Assembly: GCA_903824675.1 (NCBI GenBank)
Contig: CAIJXV010000086.1
Coordinates: 1 to 64,000 of the forward strand
DNA from: an uncultured bacterium
GTDB lineage: Bacteria; Verrucomicrobiota; Kiritimatiellia; CAIKKV01; CAIJXV01
DNA: 64,000 nt
Reading direction: 5' to 3'
Below are positions 8,711-17,849 of this stretch, piece after piece (position 1 is the stretch's first letter; each line of letters opens with the position of its first letter). Under the pieces are notes generated by a model. That model made no database searches. It was not told the DNA's origin and was given only the letters and a program-made list of their open reading frames with translations. Made by a program: the position numbers and the translations under genes.

Positions 8711-9520
8711 TTACAAATTCACTTTCATGGGCTTTTTCAGAAGTCCGGCGATGAGGAATGACGCGACCATTAGCAGGACGCCCCCATTCCAATTAATCCC
8801 AGCCAGTCGCCAGGCACGATCCGGATACCGCAATTCGACCGAACGGAGGAGTCCTTGGGCCGGCAATACGGAACCCCGTGGATTAGTGAAGCGGCTGATT
8901 CCCGTGCGCGGTGACCACTGGCTGACCAGGGGGCACCAATTGCCGGTCAGGTCCAGCGGAAATTTCCAAGCATATCCACCCCCTCGCAAAATCATTTGTG
9001 AAGGGGGCGGCCCAGGGGGAAGGGGGACCGACCAATAGACGGCTTGTTCTTCGGGAATTCTAAGCGATGCGTTGACCTGATTGGTATCCGTGTCGAATTG
9101 GAGTTGAAAGGGTGTTTCCAGGATTTGGCCCGGAGGCAGGTTGATCGTGATTTTGCAGATCATTTGATCGCGAGGTTGAGGTAGTCGATGGAGCACCCAG
9201 TATTGCGCCTGAATGAGGATCCAGACGACGGGAATGAGGGAAAGCAGAAAAGGCAAAATCAGGGCCCGCAGGTAGCGGGCCTGGGCGAAGAGGAGACGGG
9301 GGAGCGCTCGGAGGGCAATCCAGGGATCCGCCCGAAAAAGGTGGAATTCCATCAAGCCGGCAAGCATCTGGTTTTTGCGCCGGTCCAGAAGGGTCGCATT
9401 AGTTGTCCATCGAAAAATGAGCAAAATCACAACCGCGATAACGACTGCGAGCAGGAGCAGAATGCCGAGGGGCGTGATCCAGATCGCTCCGGTCATGAAG
9501 GTATCAAAGAGTTTATTCAT
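8711..9520 (-). CDS. Conserved three-segment inner-membrane protein, function unknown
   Basis: 269 residues. A hydrophobic helix lies at about 13-37, then a positively charged, probably cytoplasmic helical stretch with TTNATLLDRRKNQM. A second helix is at about 87-106, then a beta-rich probably periplasmic domain of about 130 residues (NLPPGQ, VPLPPGPPP), and a last helix near 245-262. The N-terminal arrangement recalls the EMC3/TMCO1/DUF106 branch of the Oxa1 superfamily, but this is only a resemblance of topology and charge. It starts 13 nt after the RHH gene, downstream of two alkaline-phosphatase-fold genes. From memory, such three-segment proteins do occur beside phosphatase-superfamily genes. 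No enzyme motif was seen. Confidence 0.6.
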   Translation of the reverse strand: MNKLFDTFMTGAIWITPLGILLLLAVVIAVVILLIFRWTTNATLLDRRKNQMLAGLMEFHLFRADPWIALRALPRLLFAQARYLRALILPFLLSLIPVVWILIQAQYWVLHRLPQPRDQMICKITINLPPGQILETPFQLQFDTDTNQVNASLRIPEEQAVYWSVPLPPGPPPSQMILRGGGYAWKFPLDLTGNWCPLVSQWSPRTGISRFTNPRGSVLPAQGLLRSVELRYPDRAWRLAGINWNGGVLLMVASFLIAGLLKKPMKVNL

Positions 9521-9533
9521 CGCAGAATCCGGG

Positions 9534-9725
9534 TCATTTCAAATACCCCAGGCCTTTCAGCCGTTCGCGAACTTGTTCCTCGGATAACGACTCATCCTCC
9601 TCCCGGGCGGCTTGGTCGAGAATATGCAGGACAAATTCATCAGTTGATGAATAGCCCCGCGTCTCGGCTAATTTGGCAAGACGAGCATACAACTCGCGCC
9701 GGATTTTGATTTTAGGTTCAAACAT
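9534..9725 (-). CDS. Small ribbon-helix-helix-like protein
   Basis: 63 residues. A short strand-like segment KIKIRRELYARLAK is followed by two predicted helices (STDEFVLHILDQA) and an acidic tail ending ERLKGLGYLK. The pattern of a beta strand with two helices fits a small DNA-binding ribbon-helix-helix fold. The ATG at 9725 has AGGAG 7 nt upstream. It sits between the phosphatase-fold gene and the membrane protein gene in the same direction, without a toxin partner. A regulator of this operon is therefore more likely than an antitoxin. This is inference. Confidence 0.6.
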   Translation of the reverse strand: MFEPKIKIRRELYARLAKLAETRGYSSTDEFVLHILDQAAREEDESLSEEQVRERLKGLGYLK

Positions 9726-9751
9726 TCAGGTTCTCCTGTGAAGGGTGGGGG

Positions 9752-11752
9752 TCATCCCGACTCCGTGGAAAATACCCGGCCAGTCATGCCGGGGGCCGGT
9801 TTTAGGCCGAACCAATTGAGCAGGGTTGGGGCCATATCCTCGAGTCCTGGGCGGTCGACATTCATCGGACGGTTGGCTAACATGACTCCGGACATAAAGA
9901 GCGAATCGATCGCATGATCGCCGCTCCAGGGGTCGAGGTTGTCAAGCAGGGTTTCGCGCGGATAGCCGCCTAGAATGGTGTCCCATGAGGCGCGGTAATT
10001 GGGAGCATAACAAACGAGGAGATCCGGCGCCCCGTTCAAACAGGGGCCGGAATAGATTTCGGAGGGGCGGCAAACCCTGTGGATCACCGGTTCGCCATTG
10101 TTGGGGTCCCGTATGTCCCGGAGACGTTGAGCCAGGGTTGCGGCCTCCGTCTCGATGTCACTCCGGGTCACGATGCCCGAGTGTTCGCGACCTTTGACGT
10201 TTAGGTACAGTCCGTTGATGCCGAGTCCATAGGCACGGGTGCCCGACCAGTCGATTTCTGAAAAATAGGAACCGGCCCCTCGCTCCACACCGGCAGCCGG
10301 TGCGGCATACCCGTGATCCATCAGCCAGCCATTTAGATTGAACTGGCGGCGGAACGACCCGAATCCATGATCTGAGACCGCAAGCAGAAGGGTGCGATCA
10401 TCAGCGGATTCCAATGCCCGGCCGACAACCCCATCCATTTGCTCATAGAGCCAGGGGAGGAAGTCGCCCTGTTCGCGGGCGAGTTGAGGGGAATAGAGGG
10501 GGTGATCGCGATCAAGGGTGCGCCAGAACACATGCGAATTAAGGTCGAGGGCCGAGAGATAGACAAAGAGGAATCCGTCTTGAAACCGGGTGATGGCATC
10601 TTCAAAGAGACGAAGATTTTCCTCGAGAACCAAGAGCGCCTGACGACGATAGAGCTGATCATCGAAAACGCCGGCCGAGAGCGCCCGGGTATCTTCGGGC
10701 AAGCCCTGTGTATAGAAGGGACCGAGGCGGTTGGCGAGATCGGCGGCAAATCCGGGCGGAGTCGAAATCGGCAGGGCCGACCGGGCTGGGTCCATATTGA
10801 CGGGAGTTAGATAGAGCGCAAAATCATCCCGGGCCTTCTTGAGATGGAATCGGACGATTCCGTGAACTGCCGCCATCGGAGCGAGCAAGGGGAATTTCAG
10901 GTGGATCCAATCGCTCCATTCGCCCTCGCGCAGGACGAACTCGCCCTCGGGCAGTCGGATCAATACCGAGGAATTGACCGGGTCGATGCGGATCTGGAAT
11001 GGCAGATCGGCGGGGGGGGCTCCGTGGATGAGACTATTGGCCGGCCCGGGGATGTGCGTGTCAATTCGATGATCGATAACACGGACCCGTTCGATATGGC
11101 CGCCGTGAACATCCCGGGAGGATTCACCGCCTCGGTCGGTGTAATAGGTAAAGATTCCATAACTGCCGTGGATATCCGGGGTTCCCATTCCCGAGAGCGT
11201 TCGGGCTGAATCTGCAGTGGGCGGATAATTGGAGGGGATCCGTAAGACGGTACAGGGAATACCATGATGTTCAAGATGATTCCACAGGACAGGTCCAGCG
11301 CGGAGACTGACCGGGTTGGGACTTTTCAGGGGAAGACGGAATTTGCCTAACGGTAGGTTCCAAGCCGTTCCCTCGAGGCGTGCGCCAGACAGGTAGGGTT
11401 TTTGGGTAAACGGGTCACGGGCGATAAAATCGTAAATTCCGTGGCCACCCGGATTAGTGCCGGAGATGAAATTGGCCCAGGCAACAGGGCTTTGAGGTGG
11501 ATCGCTGGTTCGCAGGGGGCTGAATAGACCGCGATCAATCAATTTGCGGATGTTTGGCAAACGCCCTTCCGCAAGAAACTTCTGGAGCAGGGAGGGGTCC
11601 ATTCCGTCAATGCCAAGGACTACCGCCCGACGCCCCCGAGGCCGTGCTTTGAGAATCGAGGGAAAGCCGCCGAAGGCTAAAGCGGTTGTGCCCATAGCCA
11701 AATTACGGCCAAAAGCCCGTCGCGAAATGAGATTACTTTGTTTGATTTGCAT
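9752..11752 (-). CDS. Tat-exported alkaline-phosphatase-superfamily phosphodiesterase/nucleotide pyrophosphatase-like protein
   Basis: About 666 residues from ATG 11752 (an in-frame TTG 12 nt upstream has no support). The N-terminus has a twin-arginine signal, SRRAFGRNLAMG, then a hydrophobic stretch, so export by Tat to the periplasm is likely. The catalytic domain begins with VVLGIDGMDP (metal Asp). SPVAWANFISG supplies the probable Ser/Thr nucleophile, NPGGHGIYDF a His, and VSDHGFGSFRR the second metal-site Asp-His pair. These are hallmarks of the type I phosphodiesterase/nucleotide pyrophosphatase branch. It starts 20 bp inside the upstream paralogue's 3' end, suggesting a duplicated, co-transcribed pair. 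The substrate is unknown. Confidence 0.75.
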   Translation of the reverse strand: MQIKQSNLISRRAFGRNLAMGTTALAFGGFPSILKARPRGRRAVVLGIDGMDPSLLQKFLAEGRLPNIRKLIDRGLFSPLRTSDPPQSPVAWANFISGTNPGGHGIYDFIARDPFTQKPYLSGARLEGTAWNLPLGKFRLPLKSPNPVSLRAGPVLWNHLEHHGIPCTVLRIPSNYPPTADSARTLSGMGTPDIHGSYGIFTYYTDRGGESSRDVHGGHIERVRVIDHRIDTHIPGPANSLIHGAPPADLPFQIRIDPVNSSVLIRLPEGEFVLREGEWSDWIHLKFPLLAPMAAVHGIVRFHLKKARDDFALYLTPVNMDPARSALPISTPPGFAADLANRLGPFYTQGLPEDTRALSAGVFDDQLYRRQALLVLEENLRLFEDAITRFQDGFLFVYLSALDLNSHVFWRTLDRDHPLYSPQLAREQGDFLPWLYEQMDGVVGRALESADDRTLLLAVSDHGFGSFRRQFNLNGWLMDHGYAAPAAGVERGAGSYFSEIDWSGTRAYGLGINGLYLNVKGREHSGIVTRSDIETEAATLAQRLRDIRDPNNGEPVIHRVCRPSEIYSGPCLNGAPDLLVCYAPNYRASWDTILGGYPRETLLDNLDPWSGDHAIDSLFMSGVMLANRPMNVDRPGLEDMAPTLLNWFGLKPAPGMTGRVFSTESG

Positions 11753-13745
11753 GGGGCAGTTCAAAACCTGTCAAAATAGTTCCATCCATATAGCCGGGAG
11801 GTGTGATACCGAAAAGATGGAGTATGGTCGGGGCAAGATCGAGAATGGAGGGGGATTTACCGTCCGGTGAATTAAACGGACGGTTACAGGCGAGAAAGGC
11901 GGGAACCAGAGAGCGATCGACACAATGATCCCCACACCAATGGCGGGTATTATCGCTGAACACCGTGGCTGAGACCGCGCCGACCGCGTTTTCCCAGGAA
12001 GCCCGATATCCGTCAGCAAAGCCCACAATCAAGTCCGGTCCATTCCCTGCATAAGGCCCCGTATAAATCGTGTGGTTGTCATAAACTTGTACGATGGCCG
12101 TTGAACCGTTCAGGGGATCGGTAAGTTGGGAGAGCCGGGTCAGGATTTTATTTTTCAGATCGGACACTTCGTCCGGGTTGACAATGCCCTGTGCTTCGCG
12201 ACCTCGCAGATTAAGATAAATTCCGCTCAAGCCGAAACTATACGCGCGTGTTCGCGACCAGTCGATGGCGCCCAGAAAATCCGCGTCAGTCGCATCCGGC
12301 TTAAGGGTAAGCCATCCGTGATCCCGGAGCCAGGCATTGAGATTGACACCTCGCCGAAAAGAGGCAAAGCCATGATCAGACATCACCCACAGCAGGGACT
12401 CTGGGTCCAATCGATCCAGTGTCTGGCCCAATAAGACATCCATTTGCCGGTAGGCCTTGGCAATGGCATTATCGGCAGTGGCCTGGTCGGCCCAAAAGAG
12501 ATGCTGAATGCGATCCGGGAGATCGAAGACACAGGTCAGGAACCCGCGAGGGATGCGGTCCAGGAGCGCAAAAAACATCGCCTCGCGTTCGGCTTGGATG
12601 GATTCAGCCTGGGCTTGAAAGCCCGCTTCGTCCAGCACCCCTTCATTGCGCGCCCAAGTATCTTCCGCGAGGCCCAGAGTGGCGAATGGCCCGATCAATT
12701 TCGCGAGGTAAATCGGGAAAGAGGCGGGATTCCCGATCGGGAGCGCGGGGTGTTCGGGGTCGATCTGGACAGGAGTAACATAGAGACGGAAGGTGGGCGA
12801 AGGCCCCGTGAACTGGAACCGGGCGATCCCGTGAATCCGCCGCCAACCGGAGCGGAAAGAGAGTCGAACCCAGGGTGAGTGGACGCCTCGTTGGAGTCGG
12901 AGCGTTTCGCCGGAGACATTGAGTAGCAGGAGATCGGGTTGGCTTGAGGCCCAGTGAAAGACGAGGGGTACGGAAAGACTTTTGTTGCCGAAACGGGGCC
13001 CTTCAAGAAGGGTGTCGGCTCGTCCGTTCTGGAAGACCACCTCGATGCGTTGCCCGCCCGTCAGCGAGCGGCCGGATCCGGCTTCCTCAAAAACGGTAAA
13101 GGTTCCCTGGCTCCCACGTAAATCCGGCACGCACATAGCGGACAGCGAGAGTCCGCCAAAAGGTTCAGGGGGAAAGGTGATGGGAACCCGTAATGCGGCG
13201 CTGAAGACCCCGTGATTCATGAGTAGATGCCAGAACGGTTGGCTTTTTCGCAGCCCCGTTATTTCGGCGGCAGGTTGTCTCCAACGGTGACGCGCCGGTG
13301 ATGAGATTCGGGCTGACGACAGTTCAGGACGTAATGAACGGAGGTCTCGATTTAAAAAATCGAAGATATTGTGTTTTCCGGGATTGACCCCGGTCATGAA
13401 TGAGGACCATGCCACCGGCGAGATGGGCGGACACGAAGACGTCATTTCGGATATCCGTCCGCTGTGACCAAGGCGTGCGAAATTGGGCAACTCACCGCGA
13501 TCCATCATGGATTGAACCCGGCGTGGGTCGAGTCCATCCATCCCGAGGACAATGATGCGTTGCGCTTTGGGGTGGGACGATCGGCGGTGGCGGAAGAGAT
13601 TCCATGCAAGCCGGAATGGCAGGGCGAGAAGGGCTAAAGCGGAAAGGGCGAGGGCGGCGATCAGGATCAGAAATGATCCCAGAAACGCAAACCCCGCACC
13701 GGGGCCGATATATGCCAATAAAGGTACCATATCAGAGAATCCCAT
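11733..13745 (-). CDS. Membrane-anchored alkaline-phosphatase-superfamily protein, paralogue of the next gene
   Basis: 670 residues. A long hydrophobic N-terminal segment (about 10-48, LLAYIGPGAGFAFLG onward) acts as an uncleaved anchor where the downstream paralogue has a Tat signal. The catalytic core then follows the same order: IIVLGMDGLDP, SPVAWSSFMTG, NPGKHNIFDFLN and MSDHGFASFRRGVN. The two proteins are closely parallel over their length, implying tandem duplication and divergence in how the enzyme is held at the membrane. It is the first gene of the minus-strand operon that runs towards parC. The start ATG 13745 has no clear ribosome site; an internal ATG at 13730 is possible. Confidence 0.72.
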   Translation of the reverse strand: MGFSDMVPLLAYIGPGAGFAFLGSFLILIAALALSALALLALPFRLAWNLFRHRRSSHPKAQRIIVLGMDGLDPRRVQSMMDRGELPNFARLGHSGRISEMTSSCPPISPVAWSSFMTGVNPGKHNIFDFLNRDLRSLRPELSSARISSPARHRWRQPAAEITGLRKSQPFWHLLMNHGVFSAALRVPITFPPEPFGGLSLSAMCVPDLRGSQGTFTVFEEAGSGRSLTGGQRIEVVFQNGRADTLLEGPRFGNKSLSVPLVFHWASSQPDLLLLNVSGETLRLQRGVHSPWVRLSFRSGWRRIHGIARFQFTGPSPTFRLYVTPVQIDPEHPALPIGNPASFPIYLAKLIGPFATLGLAEDTWARNEGVLDEAGFQAQAESIQAEREAMFFALLDRIPRGFLTCVFDLPDRIQHLFWADQATADNAIAKAYRQMDVLLGQTLDRLDPESLLWVMSDHGFASFRRGVNLNAWLRDHGWLTLKPDATDADFLGAIDWSRTRAYSFGLSGIYLNLRGREAQGIVNPDEVSDLKNKILTRLSQLTDPLNGSTAIVQVYDNHTIYTGPYAGNGPDLIVGFADGYRASWENAVGAVSATVFSDNTRHWCGDHCVDRSLVPAFLACNRPFNSPDGKSPSILDLAPTILHLFGITPPGYMDGTILTGFELPHANQTK

Positions 13746-13877
13746 GAGGGGATTTAGAATATCAAAACTTATTAAACTGTATCATTAATCGCAGACCGGA
13801 ACCAGAATAAGATATTTTACGTTTGCCACAATACGAAAATAATTGCACTTCCAACAGGGGCGGTCTATCGTAACAGC
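13746..13877. promoter_or_regulatory. AT-rich divergent promoter region
   Basis: 132 bases separate two divergently transcribed operons: phosphatase-fold/topoisomerase to the left and nucleoside salvage to the right. The stretch is much richer in A and T than its surroundings. On the minus strand TTGTGG and TATTCT are 16 nt apart. No pair is convincing for the plus strand. Promoters for both directions are inferred from gene order. Confidence 0.4.
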
Positions 13878-15185
13878 ATGATTCCTCAATGGATTATCGA
13901 AAAGAAACGAGATGGTGGCGTTTTGTCGGATAGTGAAATCCGCGAGTTTGTCGATGCTTTTACCGAAGGGACTGTGCCAGATTACCAAATGTCGGCCTTG
14001 GCGATGGCCATCTATTTCAAAGGGATGACGATTGCAGAAACAGCCGCGCTGACTTTGGCGATGCTTGAATCCGGAACCCGCCTCGACACCACCCCCTTGG
14101 GGCGCCCCACGGCGGATAAACATTCCACCGGCGGGATCGGCGATAAAATCTCGTTGATTCTGGCACCGCTGGTAGCCGCCTGCGGAGTGGCCGTGCCCAT
14201 GATCTCGGGTCGCGGTTTGGGGATTACCGGTGGAACGCTAGATAAGCTCGAAGCGATTCCCGGCTATCGCACGGATTTGACTGAGAAAGCATTTCTCAAG
14301 GTCGTTAACACTTGCGGATGTTCGATTATCGGTCAGACCCGTCGCCTCGCTCCAGCCGATCGCAAGCTCTACGCTTTGCGCGATGTCACGGGAACCGTTC
14401 CCTCCATACCTTTAATTACCGCCAGTATTTTGAGTAAGAAACTGGCCGAAGACCTGGATGCCTTGGTGCTGGACGTCAAGTGCGGCCGGGGCGCATTTAT
14501 GAAAACCCCGGCCATGGCCCGCAATCTGGCTAAAACACTGGTCCAGGTCGCAACTGCGCTGGGAACCCGAACGGCTGCTGTGATTTCCGCCATGGATCTG
14601 CCGACCGGCTGTGCCGTCGGGAATGCTCCCGAGGTGGCCGAGGCCATTGCCGCGCTCCAGGGACAAGCATCGGCCGATGTCGAGGACCTGACGTTAACCC
14701 TGGGCTGTCGGATGTTGCTTTTGACCCGTGTCTGCCGAACCCCAGCGGAAGCCCGCACCCGCCTTTGCGACGCCTGGAAATCTGGGCGAGGCCTTGATAT
14801 CTTTCGGAAAATGATAGAACTACAGCAGGGAAATTCGCGCGTCATCGATCGCCCTGAACTTCTCTTTAAGGGGGCGCAACGTCAAGTTGTGAAGGCTCCC
14901 CGCGCTGGATTTGTAACCGCGATCAATTCGGAAGACATCGGTCGAGCCTGTCTAATATTAGGAGCGGGCCGGCAACGAACCACTGATCGGGTTGATCCCA
15001 CGGCTGGGGTGGCCGATCTCAAACAAGTCGGCACATCCGTTAGCCGAGGAGAACCGCTGGCTGTGCTGGTCAGCCGTTCATCCCACGCCTTCCCCGAAGC
15101 CGTTCAATTTATCGGACGCGCCTTTGAATTGCAGGATCGTCCTCCTGCCCGCCCTGCAAAACTCATCCTGGGAGCCTGCGTATGA
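13878..15185 (+). CDS. Pyrimidine-nucleoside (thymidine) phosphorylase
   Basis: 435 residues, the family length. Signature motifs are KHSTGGIGDKISL (phosphate and nucleoside site), SGRGLGITGGTLDKLE, and LDVKCGRGAFMK. The enzyme splits thymidine, deoxyuridine or uridine with phosphate to give free base and (deoxy)ribose-1-phosphate. Whether it is DeoA-type or Pdp-type (with uridine activity) cannot be decided by eye. The start ATG 13878 has no strong ribosome site. Its stop overlaps the start of punA by 4 nt, opening a tight nucleoside-salvage operon. Confidence 0.9.
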   Translation: MIPQWIIEKKRDGGVLSDSEIREFVDAFTEGTVPDYQMSALAMAIYFKGMTIAETAALTLAMLESGTRLDTTPLGRPTADKHSTGGIGDKISLILAPLVAACGVAVPMISGRGLGITGGTLDKLEAIPGYRTDLTEKAFLKVVNTCGCSIIGQTRRLAPADRKLYALRDVTGTVPSIPLITASILSKKLAEDLDALVLDVKCGRGAFMKTPAMARNLAKTLVQVATALGTRTAAVISAMDLPTGCAVGNAPEVAEAIAALQGQASADVEDLTLTLGCRMLLLTRVCRTPAEARTRLCDAWKSGRGLDIFRKMIELQQGNSRVIDRPELLFKGAQRQVVKAPRAGFVTAINSEDIGRACLILGAGRQRTTDRVDPTAGVADLKQVGTSVSRGEPLAVLVSRSSHAFPEAVQFIGRAFELQDRPPARPAKLILGACV

Positions 15186-16024
15186 AACCGTTTCTTGATC
15201 GAAGCCTGATGGAAGAGGCCGCTCGCGCCGTGCGCGAGGCGTTTCCGGATGTACGGCCCAAGTTGGCCGTCATTCTAGGTTCCGGGTGGACGTTACCGGC
15301 GTCAGGTTGGCAGGAGAAAGGCAGTCTGCCGTATCGGAGAATTCCGGGTTTTGGAATGCCCTTGGTGGTCGGGCATCCGGGTTTACTGAAGGCGTACGGC
15401 ACATCGTCCGGTGATGTGTTGGTTTTTCAGGGGCGTCGGCATTGGTATGAAGCGGCTGATTGGAATCCGATTGCCCTCCCGATTCATATTGCGCGACGGT
15501 TGGGATGCCGGGCTGTTTTATTGACCAACGCCGCAGGGGGAATTCGCGAGGACCTGATATCGGGGCAATTAATGGTTGTCGATGATCACATCAACGTTCT
15601 GGGCTTGAACCCACTGGTCGGTAATGCCGATTGGTGGAGCGACCCGTTCTTTACCGATCTTACCGCGGTGTACGATGCTGAACTGCGTTCGATTTTACAC
15701 ACGGTGGGGGTGGAACAGGGTTTTGCGCCTTCATCAGGTGTTTATGCGGCTGTTTCAGGCCCGTCCTATGAAACGCCGGCAGAAGTCCGAGCCCTCCAAC
15801 GGATGGGTGCCGATGCCGTTGGCATGTCAACCGTTCCCGAGGCCATATTGGCACGGGCGGCCGGATTGAAGGTTGCTGCGCTCGCCCTGATCTGCAACCG
15901 GGCGGCTGGGCTGGGCGGACAGCCCTTGACTCATTCCGATGTATTGGAAACCAGTCGTCAATCCGCTGATCGAGTGGTTCACCTCTTAGCGGCGGGAATA
16001 GAAAAAATCCTGGGTGTTTTATGA
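15182..16024 (+). CDS. punA: Purine nucleoside phosphorylase (trimeric class)
   Basis: 280 residues, the size of the trimeric PNP class. Motifs are AVILGSGW (phosphate loop), VFQGRRHWYE, LTNAAGGI, VDDHINVLG and GPSYETPAEVRAL, ending with an Asn in LICNRAAG that normally reads the purine. The enzyme phosphorolyses inosine, guanosine and deoxy forms. It is translationally coupled: its ATG overlaps the pdp stop, and its own stop overlaps the cdd start (ATGA each time). The three enzymes together form a nucleoside salvage set. Confidence 0.9.
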   Translation: MKPFLDRSLMEEAARAVREAFPDVRPKLAVILGSGWTLPASGWQEKGSLPYRRIPGFGMPLVVGHPGLLKAYGTSSGDVLVFQGRRHWYEAADWNPIALPIHIARRLGCRAVLLTNAAGGIREDLISGQLMVVDDHINVLGLNPLVGNADWWSDPFFTDLTAVYDAELRSILHTVGVEQGFAPSSGVYAAVSGPSYETPAEVRALQRMGADAVGMSTVPEAILARAAGLKVAALALICNRAAGLGGQPLTHSDVLETSRQSADRVVHLLAAGIEKILGVL

Positions 16025-16434
16025 CCGATCACGAATTACTGCGACTCGCCGCCGAAGCGGCCAAGCAGGCTTATGCGCCGTATTCCAAGTATCCGGTAGG
16101 GGCAGCCCTCCTAATGTCAGATGGGACAGTTTTTACCGGCTGTAATGTCGAAAACGCGTCCTATGGGTTGACCCTTTGTGCTGAACGTGCAGCCGTTTCT
16201 GCAGCGGTGACGGGAGGACGGTTGAAAATAGTCAAGGTGGCGATCGTGGGGGGGACGGCACAACAACTCGCCTGGCCCTGCGGGGCCTGTCGGCAGGTCC
16301 TCGCCGAGTTTTGCGATCAAGATACTCCCGTCCTGGTTGCCGCGCGGGGGCGGATCAACCGCTGGTTGGCTCGAACGCTGGGCGAGTTGCTTCCAGAATC
16401 ATTCCGGCTTAAAAAGAGGTCGCATCGGGAATGA
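16021..16434 (+). CDS. cdd: Cytidine deaminase
   Basis: 137 residues, the homotetrameric short form. Zinc and catalytic residues are in NVENASYGLTLCAERAA (Cys ligand and the proton-shuttling Glu of AER) and in PCGACRQVLAEF (two Cys ligands). The enzyme converts cytidine and deoxycytidine to uridine and deoxyuridine, which the phosphorylase encoded two genes upstream can then split. ATGA overlaps at both ends couple it to punA and cca. The C-terminal tail beyond the core (GELLPESFRLKKRS) is ordinary for the family. Confidence 0.92.
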   Translation: MTDHELLRLAAEAAKQAYAPYSKYPVGAALLMSDGTVFTGCNVENASYGLTLCAERAAVSAAVTGGRLKIVKVAIVGGTAQQLAWPCGACRQVLAEFCDQDTPVLVAARGRINRWLARTLGELLPESFRLKKRSHRE

Positions 16435-17795
16435 CGATGGATTTTTCTATTGGCATCCCGGACGGGGAAGCAGCCCGGTCCGCGGTCGGTCTCGTTCACT
16501 TTTTGCACAGTGCGGGTTTTACCACCTATTGGGCAGGCGGATGTGTCCGCGATCTGCTTTTGGGCAAAATTCCGATCGACTACGATATCGCCACGTCCGC
16601 TGTTCCAGATCAAATCCAACACCTCTTTCCCCGGGCTGAATTAACGGGTAAATCATTCGGCGTTTGCCGGGTCCTGTTTGAAGGCGTGTTTTTTGAGGTC
16701 GCCACATTCCGTTCCGATCTGGCCTATACGGATGGACGGCATCCGGAGGGCATTCGTTTTGCCGATGCGCCCACCGATGCCCAACGCCGGGACTTTACCA
16801 TCAACGCGTTGTTTTACGATCCGATCGCCAAACGCTTGCTGGATTTTGTGGGAGGGCGGGCGGATCTGGATGCAGGAATCATCCGGGCCGTAGGGGATCC
16901 CAACGCCCGCTTCAAGGAGGATCATTTGCGAATCCTGCGAGCCCTGCGTTTTGCCGCGCGCTTGAATTTCACCCTCGAACCGGCGACGCTCAAGGCGGTG
17001 ATCGCAGATGCCCATCATCTTTCGCGAATCAGTCCGGAGCGGATTCGTGAGGAATTAGTGCGCTTATTTCTGGAAGCGTTACGGCCGGGTGACGCTTTCC
17101 GTCAATTGGAGGCCACGGGTGTACTGACGGTGGTTTTGCCTGAACTGGCCCGAATGCGGGGCCAGGCGCAACCGCCCGAGTTTCATCCGGAAGGGGATGT
17201 GTTTACCCACACCGCCATAATGCTGGATCGAATGTCCCGCCGGTCCGTGCGGTTGATTTTTGCGGTCCTGCTTCATGATGTCGGCAAACCGCCGACGGCC
17301 GAATATCGTGACGGCCGCTGGAGATTTGAGAATCATGCCCGGGCGGGGGCCGAGTTGGCCCGTGACATTCTCTCCCGTTTGCGCTTTTCGAATGACGATA
17401 TCGAAGCTATCACACACATGGTGGGCAACCACATGCGCTTTCAGAAGGTGTCTGAAATGCGCCGGTCAACCCTGCGTACCCTGGTCGGCCATCCCGAATT
17501 CGATGACGAATTGGAGTTGCATCGCCTGGATTGTGAGTCCAGCCATGGACTGCTGGACAATCTCGAGTTTTTGCAGAATTTCCGACTGGCCTTACAATCG
17601 GAACCGGCCCTCCCGCCCCGCTGGATCTCGGGGCATGACCTCCTGGCGATGGGGCTGCCGTCGGGGCCCCGCCTGGGCCAATGGTTGAAAACAGCCTACG
17701 AGAAACAATTGGAAGGCCAGTTCCCAGACCGCGAGAGCCTTCTCCTCTGGTTACGTGCAGCCGTGGTTTCAATCGATAACGACAGCCGCTCTTAA
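16431..17795 (+). CDS. CCA tRNA nucleotidyltransferase / poly(A) polymerase family with HD domain
   Basis: 454 residues. The class II nucleotidyltransferase head has YWAGGCVRDLLLG and the metal-binding DYDIATSA, then RRDFTINALFYDP and FKEDHLRILRALRFAARL. A C-terminal HD domain has LLHDVGKPP. Enzymes of this type add or repair the 3' CCA of tRNA; poly(A) polymerases share the same head, so the exact activity is not certain. The start at 16431 overlaps the cdd stop (ATGA). Coupling a tRNA-maturation gene to nucleoside salvage probably reflects operon packing. Confidence 0.85.
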   Translation: MTMDFSIGIPDGEAARSAVGLVHFLHSAGFTTYWAGGCVRDLLLGKIPIDYDIATSAVPDQIQHLFPRAELTGKSFGVCRVLFEGVFFEVATFRSDLAYTDGRHPEGIRFADAPTDAQRRDFTINALFYDPIAKRLLDFVGGRADLDAGIIRAVGDPNARFKEDHLRILRALRFAARLNFTLEPATLKAVIADAHHLSRISPERIREELVRLFLEALRPGDAFRQLEATGVLTVVLPELARMRGQAQPPEFHPEGDVFTHTAIMLDRMSRRSVRLIFAVLLHDVGKPPTAEYRDGRWRFENHARAGAELARDILSRLRFSNDDIEAITHMVGNHMRFQKVSEMRRSTLRTLVGHPEFDDELELHRLDCESSHGLLDNLEFLQNFRLALQSEPALPPRWISGHDLLAMGLPSGPRLGQWLKTAYEKQLEGQFPDRESLLLWLRAAVVSIDNDSRS

Positions 17796-17824
17796 TCATG
17801 GCTGAAGGGGGGCCTTGCTTTTTT

Positions 17825-17839
17825 TGCCGGCTTCCGGCA
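17825..17839 (+). terminator. Short hairpin between cca and the M16 gene
   Basis: TGCCGG-ctt-CCGGCA, a 6-bp stem with a 3-nt loop, preceded by a T-run and followed by TTTTG. It could terminate or attenuate transcription, but the stem is short. It lies only 10 nt before the M16 start codon. Confidence 0.3.
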
Positions 17840-17849
17840 TTTTGTTCAG

